The notes: a model not told the origin generated them from the letters alone. A stretch of 64,000 nucleotides of DNA from Halobaculum rubrum (GCF_019880225.1 NZ_CP082284.1:434001-498000), one strand, 5' to 3'. Counted from the first letter of the stretch, positions 42,521 through 51,349 are shown. Translations and numbers: made by a program.

Positions 42521-42772
42521 CTATTCGCGTTCGATGAGGAGGTACAGCACCACCACCGCGGCGGCGCCGAAGACGGAGACGAACAGCCCCGCCAACACCG
42601 TCGCCAGCGCCCACAGTGTCTCGTCGGTTCCGCGACGGGCCTTGGCGTCCTGATACACCCAGTAGGCCATCCCGACGGGGAGCAACAGCGAGAATATCAA
42701 CAGGAGGATGAAGAACACGATCAGCAACTCGATGCCGCCGGGAATACCTCCGAACAGTGGAAGGGGGACCAT
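42521..42772 (-). CDS. Small two-helix membrane protein, copy 1 of 3
   Basis: The 83-residue protein has two membrane segments (ELLIVFFILLLIFSLLLPVG and a second around LAGLFVSVFGAAAVVVLYLL). Between them, AYWVYQDAKARRGTDETLWA resembles the loops of the two following genes. The function is unknown. It is convergent with the gene ending at 42457, and an imperfect GC-rich inverted repeat lies between them. Start: the ATG at 42772. Confidence 0.6.
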   Translation of the reverse strand: MVPLPLFGGIPGGIELLIVFFILLLIFSLLLPVGMAYWVYQDAKARRGTDETLWALATVLAGLFVSVFGAAAVVVLYLLIERE

Positions 42773-42823
42773 ACCCCGGCGATCAGACGCGATCAGCAAA
42801 ACCGCGTCGGTGTCGGCCGTAGC

Positions 42824-43075
42824 TCAATCGCGGATGACGACGACGTAGTACACCGCGAACGCGACGAGGAACCCCACGAGGTTCAACAGCAGCGAGGCGA
42901 GCGCCATCGCGCCGGCCCACAGTTTCGGGGAGTCCGTCCGGCGACTCGTCGCGTCCTGATAGGTGAAGTAGCCGACGACGACGGCGACGATCACGTTCAG
43001 GAGGCCGAGGAACCCGGGATCGATCAGGCCGAACTGGAGCGGGAGCGCCGCCGCGGTCGCGACTGTAAGGTCCAT
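42824..43075 (-). CDS. Small two-helix membrane protein, copy 2 of 3
   Basis: This protein also has 83 residues, with segments around FLGLLNVIVAVVVGYFTYQD and LASLLLNLVGFLVAFAVYYV. GYFTYQDATSRRTDSPKLWA aligns with AYWVYQDAKARRGTDETLWA of the next gene downstream. The order and strand suggest tandem duplication. Start: the ATG at 43075. Confidence 0.6.
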   Translation of the reverse strand: MDLTVATAAALPLQFGLIDPGFLGLLNVIVAVVVGYFTYQDATSRRTDSPKLWAGAMALASLLLNLVGFLVAFAVYYVVVIRD

Positions 43076-43138
43076 GCCACCCGAGGCCGCCCCCGAGGGA
43101 TAACTCCTCCGCCACCGCTCGTCGCGGCTCCTGTGCAC

Positions 43139-43453
43139 TCACTCGTCGCGTTTGGTGTTCTCGTACCGTTCGCCGGCGTCTGGCACCGGATTGTCGCGGC
43201 CGGCGACGACGTACAGCACGGCGAGAACGAACAAGGCTGTCGTGCTGGTGACACCGACGAGGGCAGCGGCGGTCGGCCACGCGCGGGGATCGTCGCTGCG
43301 GAGCCCGGCGTCCCAGCCGACGAGGCCGGCGACGCAGGCTGTCGGAACGAGCCGAACGAGGAGCGTCCACGCGAGGTCGGGGCCGCCCGGGAGAGGCCCG
43401 AACAGGGGTGGGAGCGACGGGATACCTGGAAGGAGGCTCTCGACGGGGACCAC
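43139..43453 (-). CDS. Small two-helix membrane protein, copy 3 of 3 (divergent)
   Basis: The 104-residue protein begins at GTG 43453 (VVPVESLLPGIPSLPPLFG), with segments around WTLLVRLVPTACVAGLVGWD and STTALFVLAVLYVVAGRD. The loop VGWDAGLRSDDPRAWPTAAA matches the YQDAxxRRxDxxxLWA pattern of its two neighbours in spacing. The start is uncertain because the open frame continues upstream. It follows the GNAT gene by 41 bases. Confidence 0.5.
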   Translation of the reverse strand: MVPVESLLPGIPSLPPLFGPLPGGPDLAWTLLVRLVPTACVAGLVGWDAGLRSDDPRAWPTAAALVGVTSTTALFVLAVLYVVAGRDNPVPDAGERYENTKRDE

Positions 43454-43494
43454 GCTCCGAGACTCCTGACGGCGGACGAAAAACGGTTCGGCCG

Positions 43495-44448
43495 TCAGAA
43501 CAGCGACTCGTCGGTGAGGTCCGCGGCGAGCACGAAGTCCGGTTCGTCGGAGACCGCCGTTCGCGTCGCGGCGGCGTCGGACACCCAGCGGACGCCCTCC
43601 GGGATCAAGATTCGGGTGTCGTCGACGCCGCGGGCGGCGGCGTCGCGGGCGATCGCGTCCGTCAGCGCGTCCAGTGCCTCGGTGTGGTCCCACGCGGCGA
43701 CGTGATAGACGCCCCACGTCTCCTCGACGCCCTCCTCGTTCTCGCGGTCGTACGTGTACGCCAGCGCCGACATCGCTCGGGTGCCGCCGTCGACGACGAC
43801 GAACAGGCCGTCGCGGTCGGCCGCGTCCCGGAGATCGGCGCGCGTCAGCTCCGAGCAGGCCCACGACTCCTCGTCGTCCATCGCGAGCCCGCGGAGGTGC
43901 TCGCGCGCGTCGCTGCGGCTCCAGTACGCCCACGCCGCGTCGGGGTCGGCGACCACGTCGAGCGCGGGGTCGGCGTCCGCGTCCGGGTCCGGCTGGAGCC
44001 AGCGGAACTCCGTCCCCGGGTCGAAGCCGACCGAGCGCGACTGGCCCAGCCCGGCGACGTTCCACGAGAACACCATGTTCCGGCAGACGACCGCGCCGCG
44101 GTCGCGCGCCCAGCGGAACGCCGCCCGCGACAGTTCCGGCGACAGATTCCGGCCGCGGTAGTCGGGGTTGACGCGCATCGCCTGCGCCCACGCCTCGGTG
44201 TCCGAGAGCATGACGCACTGGAGGACGCCCGCCACGTCGGCGCCGTCGTCCACGTCGACGACGAGCGTGCGCTGTCGCGGCCCGTCCGTGGCGACCATCT
44301 CGTCGAACACGTCCGGGAGGTAATCGCCGTGTCTGTCGCCCCACGTGTCGCGCGTGAAGCGGACGACGTGTTCGACGTCCGACTCGCGGGCCTGCCGGAT
44401 CGCGAACTCGTGGTCGGGGTCGTCGCGGGCGAGTTCTCGTCCGGTCAT
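43495..44448 (-). CDS. GNAT-family N-acetyltransferase-like protein (two GNAT halves)
   Basis: The 317-residue protein has an N-terminal GNAT domain (FAIRQARESDVEHVVRFTRD; AMRVNPDYRGRNLSPELSRA; WNVAGLGQSRSVGFDPGTEF). A related C-terminal half (LFVVVDGGTRAMSALAYTYD) lacks an obvious CoA loop. Tandem GNAT proteins of this kind are common in haloarchaea; the substrate is unknown. Its ATG overlaps the gatD stop by 4 bases. Confidence 0.8.
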   Translation of the reverse strand: MTGRELARDDPDHEFAIRQARESDVEHVVRFTRDTWGDRHGDYLPDVFDEMVATDGPRQRTLVVDVDDGADVAGVLQCVMLSDTEAWAQAMRVNPDYRGRNLSPELSRAAFRWARDRGAVVCRNMVFSWNVAGLGQSRSVGFDPGTEFRWLQPDPDADADPALDVVADPDAAWAYWSRSDAREHLRGLAMDDEESWACSELTRADLRDAADRDGLFVVVDGGTRAMSALAYTYDRENEEGVEETWGVYHVAAWDHTEALDALTDAIARDAAARGVDDTRILIPEGVRWVSDAAATRTAVSDEPDFVLAADLTDESLF

Positions 44449-45719
44449 CCCCACGGCTTCGACTCCTCGGTCAGTTCGCCAGCCAGGTCGCGTCCCATCG
44501 CGTCCTCGGCGTCGGCGACGTTCGCGAGCGCCCACAGCAGCTTCACCTTCGCCGTGCCGGGGAGGGTGTCGCCCGCCTCGACGACGCCGGCGTCGAGCAG
44601 GTCGCGGCCGGTGTCGTACACGCGGTCACAGACCCGCCCCTCCAGACACTGGCTCGTCATGACGACCGTGGTGCCGTCGTCGACGAGCTCCTCGAACCGC
44701 GGGATCAGGTCGGTGTGAACGTGTCCGAGGCCGGTCCCCTCGATCACGACGCCGGACTTCCCGTCGAGGTAGTCGAGCGCCGCGGGGTCCATGCCGGGCG
44801 TGAACTTCACCAGTTCCACGTCCTCGACGAGGTCGGGCGCGAGCTCGAGGTCCGCGCCGCCGCGGCGGGCGTACGTCTTTCCCTCGCGGTAGGACACGTC
44901 GACGCGGTCCTCGTGAGGGTCGTACTCGACCCGACCCAGCGGCGCGGCGCCGACGGTCTCGAAGGCGTCCCGGCGGGAGGTGTGGTTCTTGCGGACGCGC
45001 GTGCCGCGGTGGAGCGCGCAGTGGTCGTCCGAGGGCGTCCCGTGCATGCAGACCATCACCTCCGCGCAGTCGGACTTGGCGGCCTCGACGGCACAGACGG
45101 CGTTCATCACGTTGTCCGAGGAGGGACGGTCCGCCGAGCGCTGGCTGCCGGTGAACACGACCGGAACCGGCGTGTCGAGCATGAACGACAGCGCCGACGC
45201 GGAGTACTGCATCGTGTCGGTGCCGTGCATGACGACGACGCCGTCGGCGCCCGCCTCGATCTCCTCGCGGACAGCCTCGGCGAGGTCGGTCCATATCTCG
45301 GGGTTCATGTTCTCCGAGAGGATGTTGGCGACGACGCGGCCGCGGTAGTTCGCGCGACCGGCCAGGTCCGGCACGGCGCGGAGGACGTCCTCGGCGTCGA
45401 AGCGGGCGGTGACGGCGCCGGTGCGGTAGTCGACGGTGGAGGCGATGGTTCCGCCGGTGGAGATGAGCGCGACCGTCGGGAGGTCGTCGTCGAACTCGAC
45501 GGCGGAGGCGTGGGCCTCGTCGTCGTCAGCGTCGGCGTCGACGGTTCGGGCGCCGCGCTCCAGCACCTCGACGGCGGCGTCGGCGCGGTCGACGCCGACG
45601 TTGTACCCGCCCTCCAGCTTGAGCACGAGGTGGTCCTCGTCGCTCGACGGCATCAACACGCCCTCGTCGGTGACGCCCGCGCGGTCGACGCGGACGCGGT
45701 CTCCGGGGCTCGGGGTCAT
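44445..45719 (-). CDS. gatD: Glutamyl-tRNA(Gln) amidotransferase subunit D
   Basis: GatD releases ammonia from asparagine/glutamine for GatE to amidate Glu-tRNA(Gln), the archaeal route to Gln-tRNA. The 424-residue protein has a beta-barrel N-domain of about 75 residues, then an L-asparaginase fold. It carries LISTGGTIASTVDYRTGAVT (catalytic Thr, about residues 86-105) and VVMHGTDTMQYSASALSF (second Thr-Asp pair). CLEGRVCDRVYDTGRDLL lies near the end. The length is normal; GatE is not in the window. A GNAT gene overlaps its end. Confidence 0.96.
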   Translation of the reverse strand: MTPSPGDRVRVDRAGVTDEGVLMPSSDEDHLVLKLEGGYNVGVDRADAAVEVLERGARTVDADADDDEAHASAVEFDDDLPTVALISTGGTIASTVDYRTGAVTARFDAEDVLRAVPDLAGRANYRGRVVANILSENMNPEIWTDLAEAVREEIEAGADGVVVMHGTDTMQYSASALSFMLDTPVPVVFTGSQRSADRPSSDNVMNAVCAVEAAKSDCAEVMVCMHGTPSDDHCALHRGTRVRKNHTSRRDAFETVGAAPLGRVEYDPHEDRVDVSYREGKTYARRGGADLELAPDLVEDVELVKFTPGMDPAALDYLDGKSGVVIEGTGLGHVHTDLIPRFEELVDDGTTVVMTSQCLEGRVCDRVYDTGRDLLDAGVVEAGDTLPGTAKVKLLWALANVADAEDAMGRDLAGELTEESKPWG

Positions 45720-45900
45720 ACCCGGGGATAGCGGCCGGGGCGAACTTGAACCTGCCCGTCCGCGATTCGGGGACGGGCTCAAGCGGCGGGGCCGTGGACG
45801 TGCCGTGCGCCGAATTGCCACAGTCTTCGCCCGCGCGGGGCGGTCGCGTCCACCCGGAGCCGGCACAAGAGCCATGAGCGAGCGCCGCCCACGTGGAGGC

Positions 45901-46428
45901 ATGTCGAAGAGTCTGGAGGAACTGCAGGAGCTCGCCGAACGCGACGGCGCCGGCGACCCGTCCACGGACTCGGCAGCGAACCCGTCCGACGGGGACGGCG
46001 ATGTCGAGGGGGCCGACCGCGGGAGCGCCGACGGGGACTCGCGCGCGCTGCTGGGACGGACGCCGTTCTCGGCGAAGGGGTTTCTCCTCACGTTCGCCGT
46101 GCTCCTGACCGGACTGATCGCCGGATCCGCCGTGCCGCTGGTCGGCGGGCTCGCGCGGTACCTCGGGCTGTTCGCCGCCGCGTTCGCCCTCGGGCTGGGT
46201 CGCTCGCGGCGGGCGTATCTCGAGACCGCCGTGGCGGGCGCACTCGCGGCCGGCGGCGCGTTTCTCCTCGGGACGTTGACGACGGGAACGCTGCTCATCG
46301 GGACGAGCCTGCTTGCGGACTACGGGCTCCCGCTCGCGGGCGTCGGCGTCACGGTCGGCGTCCTCCTGTCGGTCGCGGGCGTGTACTTCGGGCGCGACCT
46401 CCGCGACGGCCTGCTGCGAGACATCTGA
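45901..46428 (+). CDS. Four-helix membrane protein of unknown function
   Basis: The 175-residue protein has a soluble acidic first 60 residues and about four hydrophobic segments (FLLTFAVLLTGLIAGSAVPL; LGLFAAAFALGLGRSRR; VAGALAAGGAFLLGTL; GVTVGVLLSVAGVYFGRDL). I chose the ATG at 45901 because GGAGG lies at 45895-45899; an ATG at 45874 is also possible. It diverges from gatD. Confidence 0.65.
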   Translation: MSKSLEELQELAERDGAGDPSTDSAANPSDGDGDVEGADRGSADGDSRALLGRTPFSAKGFLLTFAVLLTGLIAGSAVPLVGGLARYLGLFAAAFALGLGRSRRAYLETAVAGALAAGGAFLLGTLTTGTLLIGTSLLADYGLPLAGVGVTVGVLLSVAGVYFGRDLRDGLLRDI

Positions 46429-46541
46429 GTCCCGTCGTTGTCCCGGCGGCGCTTGTCGGACTGCTCGCGATCGATTGGTGACGGACACGAACGGCGTCCG
46501 TCGGGTGGCGCGACCGGTTCGTCGTCGCGAACGCTCGACGC

Positions 46542-47285
46542 TCACCCGACGAGCTGCCAGCGATCGGACTCGCGCGCGATCAGGTCCGCATCCGCGAGCC
46601 GCCGCAGCCCGTCCTCGACGGCCTCGGGGTCGGCGTCAACCTCGTCGACGACGGCTCGGTGTGAGCCGTCGGTCGACGTGACGGCCGCGAGAAGCTTCGC
46701 ATAAAATCGGGAGTCGGCGTCAACGCCGAGTCGGTCGTTCACCCGGTCGAGGAGGTCGCTCATTCGCCCGTGGACCCACCGCTGTGCGAGCGAGAGCTCG
46801 TTCTCCAGGTCCTGTAGCTCGTCGAACTCGGCGGCCAGTTGGGCCAGATCCCCGCGGTCGTCGTCGACGCCGTCAGCGGCCGCGTCGCCGTTGACACCCG
46901 CGTCAGCGCCGTCGGCACCGCCGCCATCGCGGTCGCCGTCGGCCGACCGAAGCTCCAGGTCGATATGCATGTGGGGGCAGCTGCCCTGGATATCGAGGCT
47001 CGGGTTCGCGGGGTACGCGGACTTCGTGCCGAACCCGTGTCGGGAGACGTTCACCTCCAGGCGCACGTCCCGAGCGATGTGGAAGTACTTCCGCCGTCGG
47101 TCGTCGGTGTGGCTCTCGATGAGGCCCGCGTCCTCCAGTTTCCGCAGGTGGTCGATGACCGCCTTCGGCGACACGCCGAGGTACTCGCTGATCTCGGTGA
47201 CGTAACACGGCTTGTGTGAGAGCAGCCGGAGGATACGCCGGCGGTTCTCGTTTCCGAGGAGATCGAGCAGTACCGCGGAGTCCAT
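46542..47285 (-). CDS. ArsR-type winged-helix transcription regulator
   Basis: The 247-residue protein has an N-terminal ArsR fold (VLLDLLGNENRRRILRLLSH; VTEISEYLGVSPKAVIDHLR; KLEDAGLIESHTDDRRRKYF). A middle part IARDVRLEVNVSRHGFGTKS follows, then an acidic disordered insert, a helical segment and a C-terminal second winged-helix-like region (AVTSTDGSHRAVVDEVDADP). TATTTAAG at 47307-47314 is the likely TATA box and overlaps the stop of the upstream DUF1405 gene. The targets are unknown. Confidence 0.85.
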   Translation of the reverse strand: MDSAVLLDLLGNENRRRILRLLSHKPCYVTEISEYLGVSPKAVIDHLRKLEDAGLIESHTDDRRRKYFHIARDVRLEVNVSRHGFGTKSAYPANPSLDIQGSCPHMHIDLELRSADGDRDGGGADGADAGVNGDAAADGVDDDRGDLAQLAAEFDELQDLENELSLAQRWVHGRMSDLLDRVNDRLGVDADSRFYAKLLAAVTSTDGSHRAVVDEVDADPEAVEDGLRRLADADLIARESDRWQLVG

Positions 47286-47311
47286 ACACGCGAGGTAACT
47301 GCTCGCCGTAT

Positions 47312-48031
47312 TTAAGGGCCGCGTCGCCGGTCGTCGCCATCGCCCGACGGCAGGACGGCGGCCGCGACCGCGACCGCGACGAATGTCGCCGCAATCGACC
47401 CCAGCGCGAGCGTCCAGCCGGGGTCGTACCGAACGGGCGGGTGGTTCGCGAGCGGGAGTCCCAGAAGGTAGCCGTAGTCGAAGAGGTCGTTCGCGAGCGC
47501 CAGCAGCGCGACGCCGCCCAGGATCGACCGCGAGGTGCGCCCGACGCGGGCGATCAACAGCGCCTCCGCGAGGAAGGCGGCGTGCGTGGCGAGGATCCCC
47601 CAGTACGCCCACAGCGAGTCGGCGTCGAAGCCGACGTACAGGTCCGCCGGGAGGTCGGGCCGGACGAACGGAACGTTGAGCGCGATGAACGTCCACAGGC
47701 CCGTCTTGACCAGCCAGACGACCGCCAGCGTCGACAGCACCGACAACAGCGTCGAGCGGGGCACCGACGACAGGCGGTAGCCGGCGAACGGAACCAGCGC
47801 CGCGAGCACGAGCGTCCCGAGCGCGACCGCCGCCGGCGAGTCGCCGTACAGCGGCCACAGGTACGTCGCAACCGCGGGCATCGTCTCCACGTAGTAGCGC
47901 ACGCCGACGAGAAAGGCGAGCGCGTTGACGACGAGGAGCAGCCCGAGCGTGGCGGGCGTCGTGAGGTAGAACTCTGCGAGCGCCTCCGGGACGGGGTTGC
48001 GCGTCCGTTGCGCTTCGGTGTCGTCGACCAC
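47312..48031 (-). CDS. DUF1405 membrane protein, copy 1
   Basis: The 239-residue protein has about six helices. VVNALAFLVGVRYYVETMPA and WTFIALNVPFVRPDLPADLY, then LANDLFDYGYLLGLPLANHP, are DUF1405 features (FDY/DYxxG motif). The function is unknown. A second family member starts divergently 181 bases away, sharing WK/KTGLWT and NDxxDY segments. The stop overlaps the promoter of the ArsR gene. Confidence 0.85.
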   Translation of the reverse strand: MVDDTEAQRTRNPVPEALAEFYLTTPATLGLLLVVNALAFLVGVRYYVETMPAVATYLWPLYGDSPAAVALGTLVLAALVPFAGYRLSSVPRSTLLSVLSTLAVVWLVKTGLWTFIALNVPFVRPDLPADLYVGFDADSLWAYWGILATHAAFLAEALLIARVGRTSRSILGGVALLALANDLFDYGYLLGLPLANHPPVRYDPGWTLALGSIAATFVAVAVAAAVLPSGDGDDRRRGP

Positions 48032-48212
48032 GGTCTCGCCGGAGCTTCGACCGCCGGCGGCTTAATCGGCCATGGTTCCGAGTATGTTTCCACGGGGGCA
48101 ACGCGGCGGCGACGCGGAGCCACCGAGGCGGCGTTACGAGCCCACCCCGAATCCAGGCCGTCACGCACCGCCACGGCTAAGCCGCCGACGCGACACCACA
48201 CGCCACACCCGA

Positions 48213-48971
48213 ATGAGCCTCCTCGCCGACCTGACCGCCGACGACGGTCTCCCCGAACGTCCCGATCTCCCGTGGTACGTCGCGCCGCTCCCCCGCGCGG
48301 TCGAGAACCTCGGCCTCCGGCTCGCGTGGGTCGTCGTCGCCGTCAACCTCGTCGGCACCGCCTTCGGCTTCTGGTACTACGGGGTTCATCCGCTGCCGCT
48401 GTCGGACCCGCTGATCACCTGGCAGCTCGGCGGAACGCCGCCGAGCATGTGGGCGTTCGTCCCCGACTCGCCGGTCGCGACGCTGTTCATCGCGCTCGCG
48501 CTCGGCCTCTGGAAGCTCGGGCGGTCGGACGAGTACGTGAACGCGCTGGCCTTCTTCGGCTGCTGGAAGCTGGGGCTGTGGACGCCGTTCGTCCTCCTTG
48601 CGTTCGCCGACGGCTTCACGGCCGCCAACCCGCTCCCGATGTATCTGTTCCTCCTGTTCTCGCATCTCGCGATGACCGTCGAGGGCTTCCTTCTCTATCG
48701 GATCTCGGGGTTCCCGGTGCGCGCGGTCGCCGTCGCCGTCGCGTGGTACGGCCTCAACGACGTGGTCGACTACTTCATCCCCGTCGCCGGGACGCCCCAC
48801 CACACGCTCATGCCCGGACAGGTGCTCCTCGAGTCGGGGATCGGCTTCACGCACCCGTCGCCGACCCACGAGATCGCCGCCGCCGGCGCGGTCGTCCTCA
48901 CGCTCACGGCGACGTTCCTCGTGCTGGCGACGCGGGTGAAACTGCTCGAAGCGGGGACGCTCCGTCCCTGA
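48213..48971 (+). CDS. DUF1405 membrane protein, copy 2
   Basis: The 252-residue protein has about six helices: VVVAVNLVGTAFGFWYYGVH, WKLGLWTPFVLLAFADGFTA and WYGLNDVVDYFIPVAGTPHH. These align in order with the divergent copy (NALAFLVGVRYY; VKTGLWTFIALNVPF; LANDLFDYGYLLGLP). The NDxxDY motif is shared. The gene precedes the enolase-like gene by 29 bases. Confidence 0.85.
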   Translation: MSLLADLTADDGLPERPDLPWYVAPLPRAVENLGLRLAWVVVAVNLVGTAFGFWYYGVHPLPLSDPLITWQLGGTPPSMWAFVPDSPVATLFIALALGLWKLGRSDEYVNALAFFGCWKLGLWTPFVLLAFADGFTAANPLPMYLFLLFSHLAMTVEGFLLYRISGFPVRAVAVAVAWYGLNDVVDYFIPVAGTPHHTLMPGQVLLESGIGFTHPSPTHEIAAAGAVVLTLTATFLVLATRVKLLEAGTLRP

Positions 48972-49000
48972 TTCCGACATCCAACTGACGGGGAAAGTCT

Positions 49001-50131
49001 ATGCCTCGCGAGGGAGAGACTGCGGCCGTGAGCACACCCACCCTCTACCGCGCGATCGCCGACCTCCCGTTGACGATCGAGTCGGTGGCGCTTCGGCGAC
49101 GCGCCCGCGACACCTCGTCGGGGTTCGAGCGCGTGAGCACGACGTTCAGGCTGCGCGGCGACGGCGAGCTCGGCCGCGGCGAGGACGTGACCTACGACGC
49201 CCCGGACCACGACGCGCTGTTCGCGAACCCCGAGCGCGACCCGCGGACGACCGCCGAGAGCGTGGACTTCGCGGACGCGTTCGTCGGCGACTGGACGTTC
49301 CGGGAGTTCTCGAACCGCCTCGACGACGTGAACCTGTTCCCGAAGGGCGAGCCCGATCGGAAGACCGGCCACCCGTATCGCCGTTGGGCCGTCGAGTCGG
49401 CCGCGACGGACCTGGCGCTGCGACAGTCCGACACCGACCTCGCGAGCATCCTCGGACGCGAGCGCGCCCCCGTCTCGTTCGCGGCGTCGACCCGTCTCGG
49501 GGACGGGGACGGGGATCCCCCCACGGCCGACCGCGTGACGGCCATCGCCGAGCGCGTCCCCGGGATCGGCTTCAAGCTCGACCCGACCGACGACTGGACC
49601 GACGAGGTGGTCGCGGATCTGCCGACCGAACAGGTCCGCGTGCTCGATCTGAAGGGGCTGTACGAGGGGACAGAGGTGGACCAGGAGCCGAGCGCCGAGT
49701 TCTACGAGTGGGTGCTGGAGTCGTTCCCGAACGCCGTCATCGAGGACCCCGCGATCACAGACGAGACGCGCGGCGTCTTCGAGGGGGAGGAGCATCGCGT
49801 CTCGTGGGACTACCCCGTCACCGGCGTCGCGAGCGTCGAGGACCTGCCGTGGGAGCCGGAGTGGCTCAACGTCAAACCCTCGCGGTTCGGGACGCTGGAG
49901 TCGCTGTCGGATACGCTCGAGTGGGCCCGCGAGCGCGACGTGACGATGTACGGCGGCGGGCAGTTCGAGCTAGGCGTCGGCCGCGACCAGCTGCACGCGC
50001 TGGCGTCGGTGTTCTACCCCGACGGCCCGAACGACGTGGCCCCCGGCGCGTTCAACGACCCCGCGGTGCCCGAGCGCCTGCCCGCGACGCCGCTCGCCCC
50101 GTCGGCGGCGCCGCGCGGGTTCGAGTTCTGA
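49001..50131 (+). CDS. Enolase-superfamily protein of unknown specificity
   Basis: The 376-residue soluble protein has an enolase-type N-domain and a barrel with FKLDPTDDWTDEVVADL, QVRVLDLKGLYEGTEVD, FPNAVIEDPAITDETRGVFE and EWLNVKPSRFGTLESL, which place it near dipeptide epimerase/o-succinylbenzoate synthase members. The KxK and metal Asp/Glu/Asp set are only partly evident, so activity is uncertain. I take the ATG at 49001; a GTG at 49028 is an alternative start. Confidence 0.7.
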   Translation: MPREGETAAVSTPTLYRAIADLPLTIESVALRRRARDTSSGFERVSTTFRLRGDGELGRGEDVTYDAPDHDALFANPERDPRTTAESVDFADAFVGDWTFREFSNRLDDVNLFPKGEPDRKTGHPYRRWAVESAATDLALRQSDTDLASILGRERAPVSFAASTRLGDGDGDPPTADRVTAIAERVPGIGFKLDPTDDWTDEVVADLPTEQVRVLDLKGLYEGTEVDQEPSAEFYEWVLESFPNAVIEDPAITDETRGVFEGEEHRVSWDYPVTGVASVEDLPWEPEWLNVKPSRFGTLESLSDTLEWARERDVTMYGGGQFELGVGRDQLHALASVFYPDGPNDVAPGAFNDPAVPERLPATPLAPSAAPRGFEF

Positions 50132-50196
50132 GACGGCGGGCCCTCGGACGGGTCGCATCCGCCCGGACGTCGTGTGCCGAGGGCTCGTTCGTAGTT

Positions 50197-50352
50197 CGAG
50201 ACGGCTCCGCCGTCTCGTCATTACCAGACGCCGGAGGCGTCTGGTCAGCAGTCAGGTCCGTCGGACCTGACGGCATCACGAAAGGCGCTTCGCGCTTTCG
50301 AACGTTCGAGAATCGCACGCGATTTTCGAGCCAATCAGAACGCGAAGCGTTC
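50197..50352. repeat. Row of seven consecutive hairpins between convergent genes
   Basis: Seven inverted repeats occur within 156 bases. CGAGACGGC/GCCGTCTCG at 50197-50217; ACCAGACGCC/GGCGTCTGGT at 50223-50245; GTCAGGTCCG/CGGACCTGAC at 50251-50271; CGAAAGGCGC/GCGCTTTCG at 50279-50300 (one bulge); TCGAACGTTCGA at 50298-50309; TCGAGAATCGC/GCGATTTTCGA at 50306-50329 (one wobble); GAACGC/GCGTTC at 50338-50352. Stems are 6-11 bp, loops 0-3 bases, and arm sequences differ. It sits between stops at 50131 (plus) and 50368 (minus). Confidence 0.8.
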
Positions 50353-50367
50353 CGATGACGACTTCGC

Positions 50368-51303
50368 TCACTCGCCCTCGCTGTCGGCGTGGGCGCGGAC
50401 CCACAGCTCCCCGATCCGGGAGAGGCGGGTCCGGTAGGACTTCCCGTGGGACTCCTGTTCGATGTACCCCTTCCCGCCGGGGCCGAGGCGGTCGACGTTG
50501 TAGATGACCTTCGAGCGGAACGAGTCGGTGTACTCCTCGTTCAGCTCGGCCGCCAGCGCCTTCGCGAGCTCGCTGACCGACTCGAACTCGCCGTCCTCGC
50601 CGAGCTTGTACAGGATCACCTCCTCGAAGGGCTTCACGTTGGAGAAGGACGCGACCGGGAGCTCGATGATGTGTTTGCCGTCGACCTTCTTGGCGCCGAT
50701 GGTCGTCCCGCGCTCGTCGAACTCCGCGAGCAGGTCCGTCGCCGTCGAGAGCCGCTCGCGGACGCGGTCGGCGTCGACCGCGTCGGCCGCGTCGGGGTCG
50801 ACGCCGTCGCCCCCCTCGACGGCCGCCAGCATGGTTCGCAGGAGGTCGCGGTCCGCGCGAAGCTCCTCGGCCAACTCGGTTTCGAGGTACTTCTCGGGCG
50901 CGGTGTAGTAGGTGTGGATGCGGTCGCGGTCGGCCTGCCGCTCCAGCGTGACCGAGTGGGCCGCGGTCGCGAACGCGAACGAGACGGGCCGGGGCATCGA
51001 GGAGACGTTCACCCACACCTCCCGGCCCGCATCGAGCTCCTCGTTGATGAGATCGTACGCCTGCTCGAAGGCGGCGTCGTAGTCGTACACGTCGGCGATC
51101 GGCACGCGCTCGGTCTCGGCCCCGAGCAGGTTCCGAAAGTCCGTCTCCAGTTTCTGCGAGAGGTTCCGGGAGTACTCGACGTTCGCCTCGCTCCCGACGG
51201 CCCCCTCCAGCAGCACGACGCGGTCCACGTCGAACTGATCGCGGACGAGCGGCGCGATGAGTCGGTCGTAGTCGAAGCCGACCGGGACGACGTGCGTCTG
51301 CAT
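50368..51303 (-). CDS. HFX_2341-family (DUF6293) regulator with CARF-like N-terminal domain
   Basis: The 311-residue protein begins QTHVVPVGFDYDRLIAPLVR and continues VDRVVLLEGAVGSEANVEYS and VWVNVSSMPRPVSFAFATAA, a Rossmann-like sensor domain of about 150 residues that resembles CARF domains. The C-terminal part (SELAKALAAELNEEYTDSFR; SYRTRLSRIGELWVRAH) is winged-helix-like. The family is annotated as a haloarchaeal transcription regulator. A nucleotide ligand is inferred from the fold, and no CRISPR genes are near. Start: the ATG at 51303. Confidence 0.75.
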   Translation of the reverse strand: MQTHVVPVGFDYDRLIAPLVRDQFDVDRVVLLEGAVGSEANVEYSRNLSQKLETDFRNLLGAETERVPIADVYDYDAAFEQAYDLINEELDAGREVWVNVSSMPRPVSFAFATAAHSVTLERQADRDRIHTYYTAPEKYLETELAEELRADRDLLRTMLAAVEGGDGVDPDAADAVDADRVRERLSTATDLLAEFDERGTTIGAKKVDGKHIIELPVASFSNVKPFEEVILYKLGEDGEFESVSELAKALAAELNEEYTDSFRSKVIYNVDRLGPGGKGYIEQESHGKSYRTRLSRIGELWVRAHADSEGE

Positions 51304-51349
51304 GATCGGGCGATGGTCGGGTGACGGGAAAAGCGTGCCGTGGCGCGGT

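Noticed and set aside
50197-50352. CRISPR array
   Set aside because: Units are palindromes of differing sequence with no constant repeat or uniform spacer.
50368-51303. A CRISPR-associated CARF effector
   Set aside because: The fold resembles CARF plus HTH, but the family is a free-standing haloarchaeal regulator and no cas genes are present.
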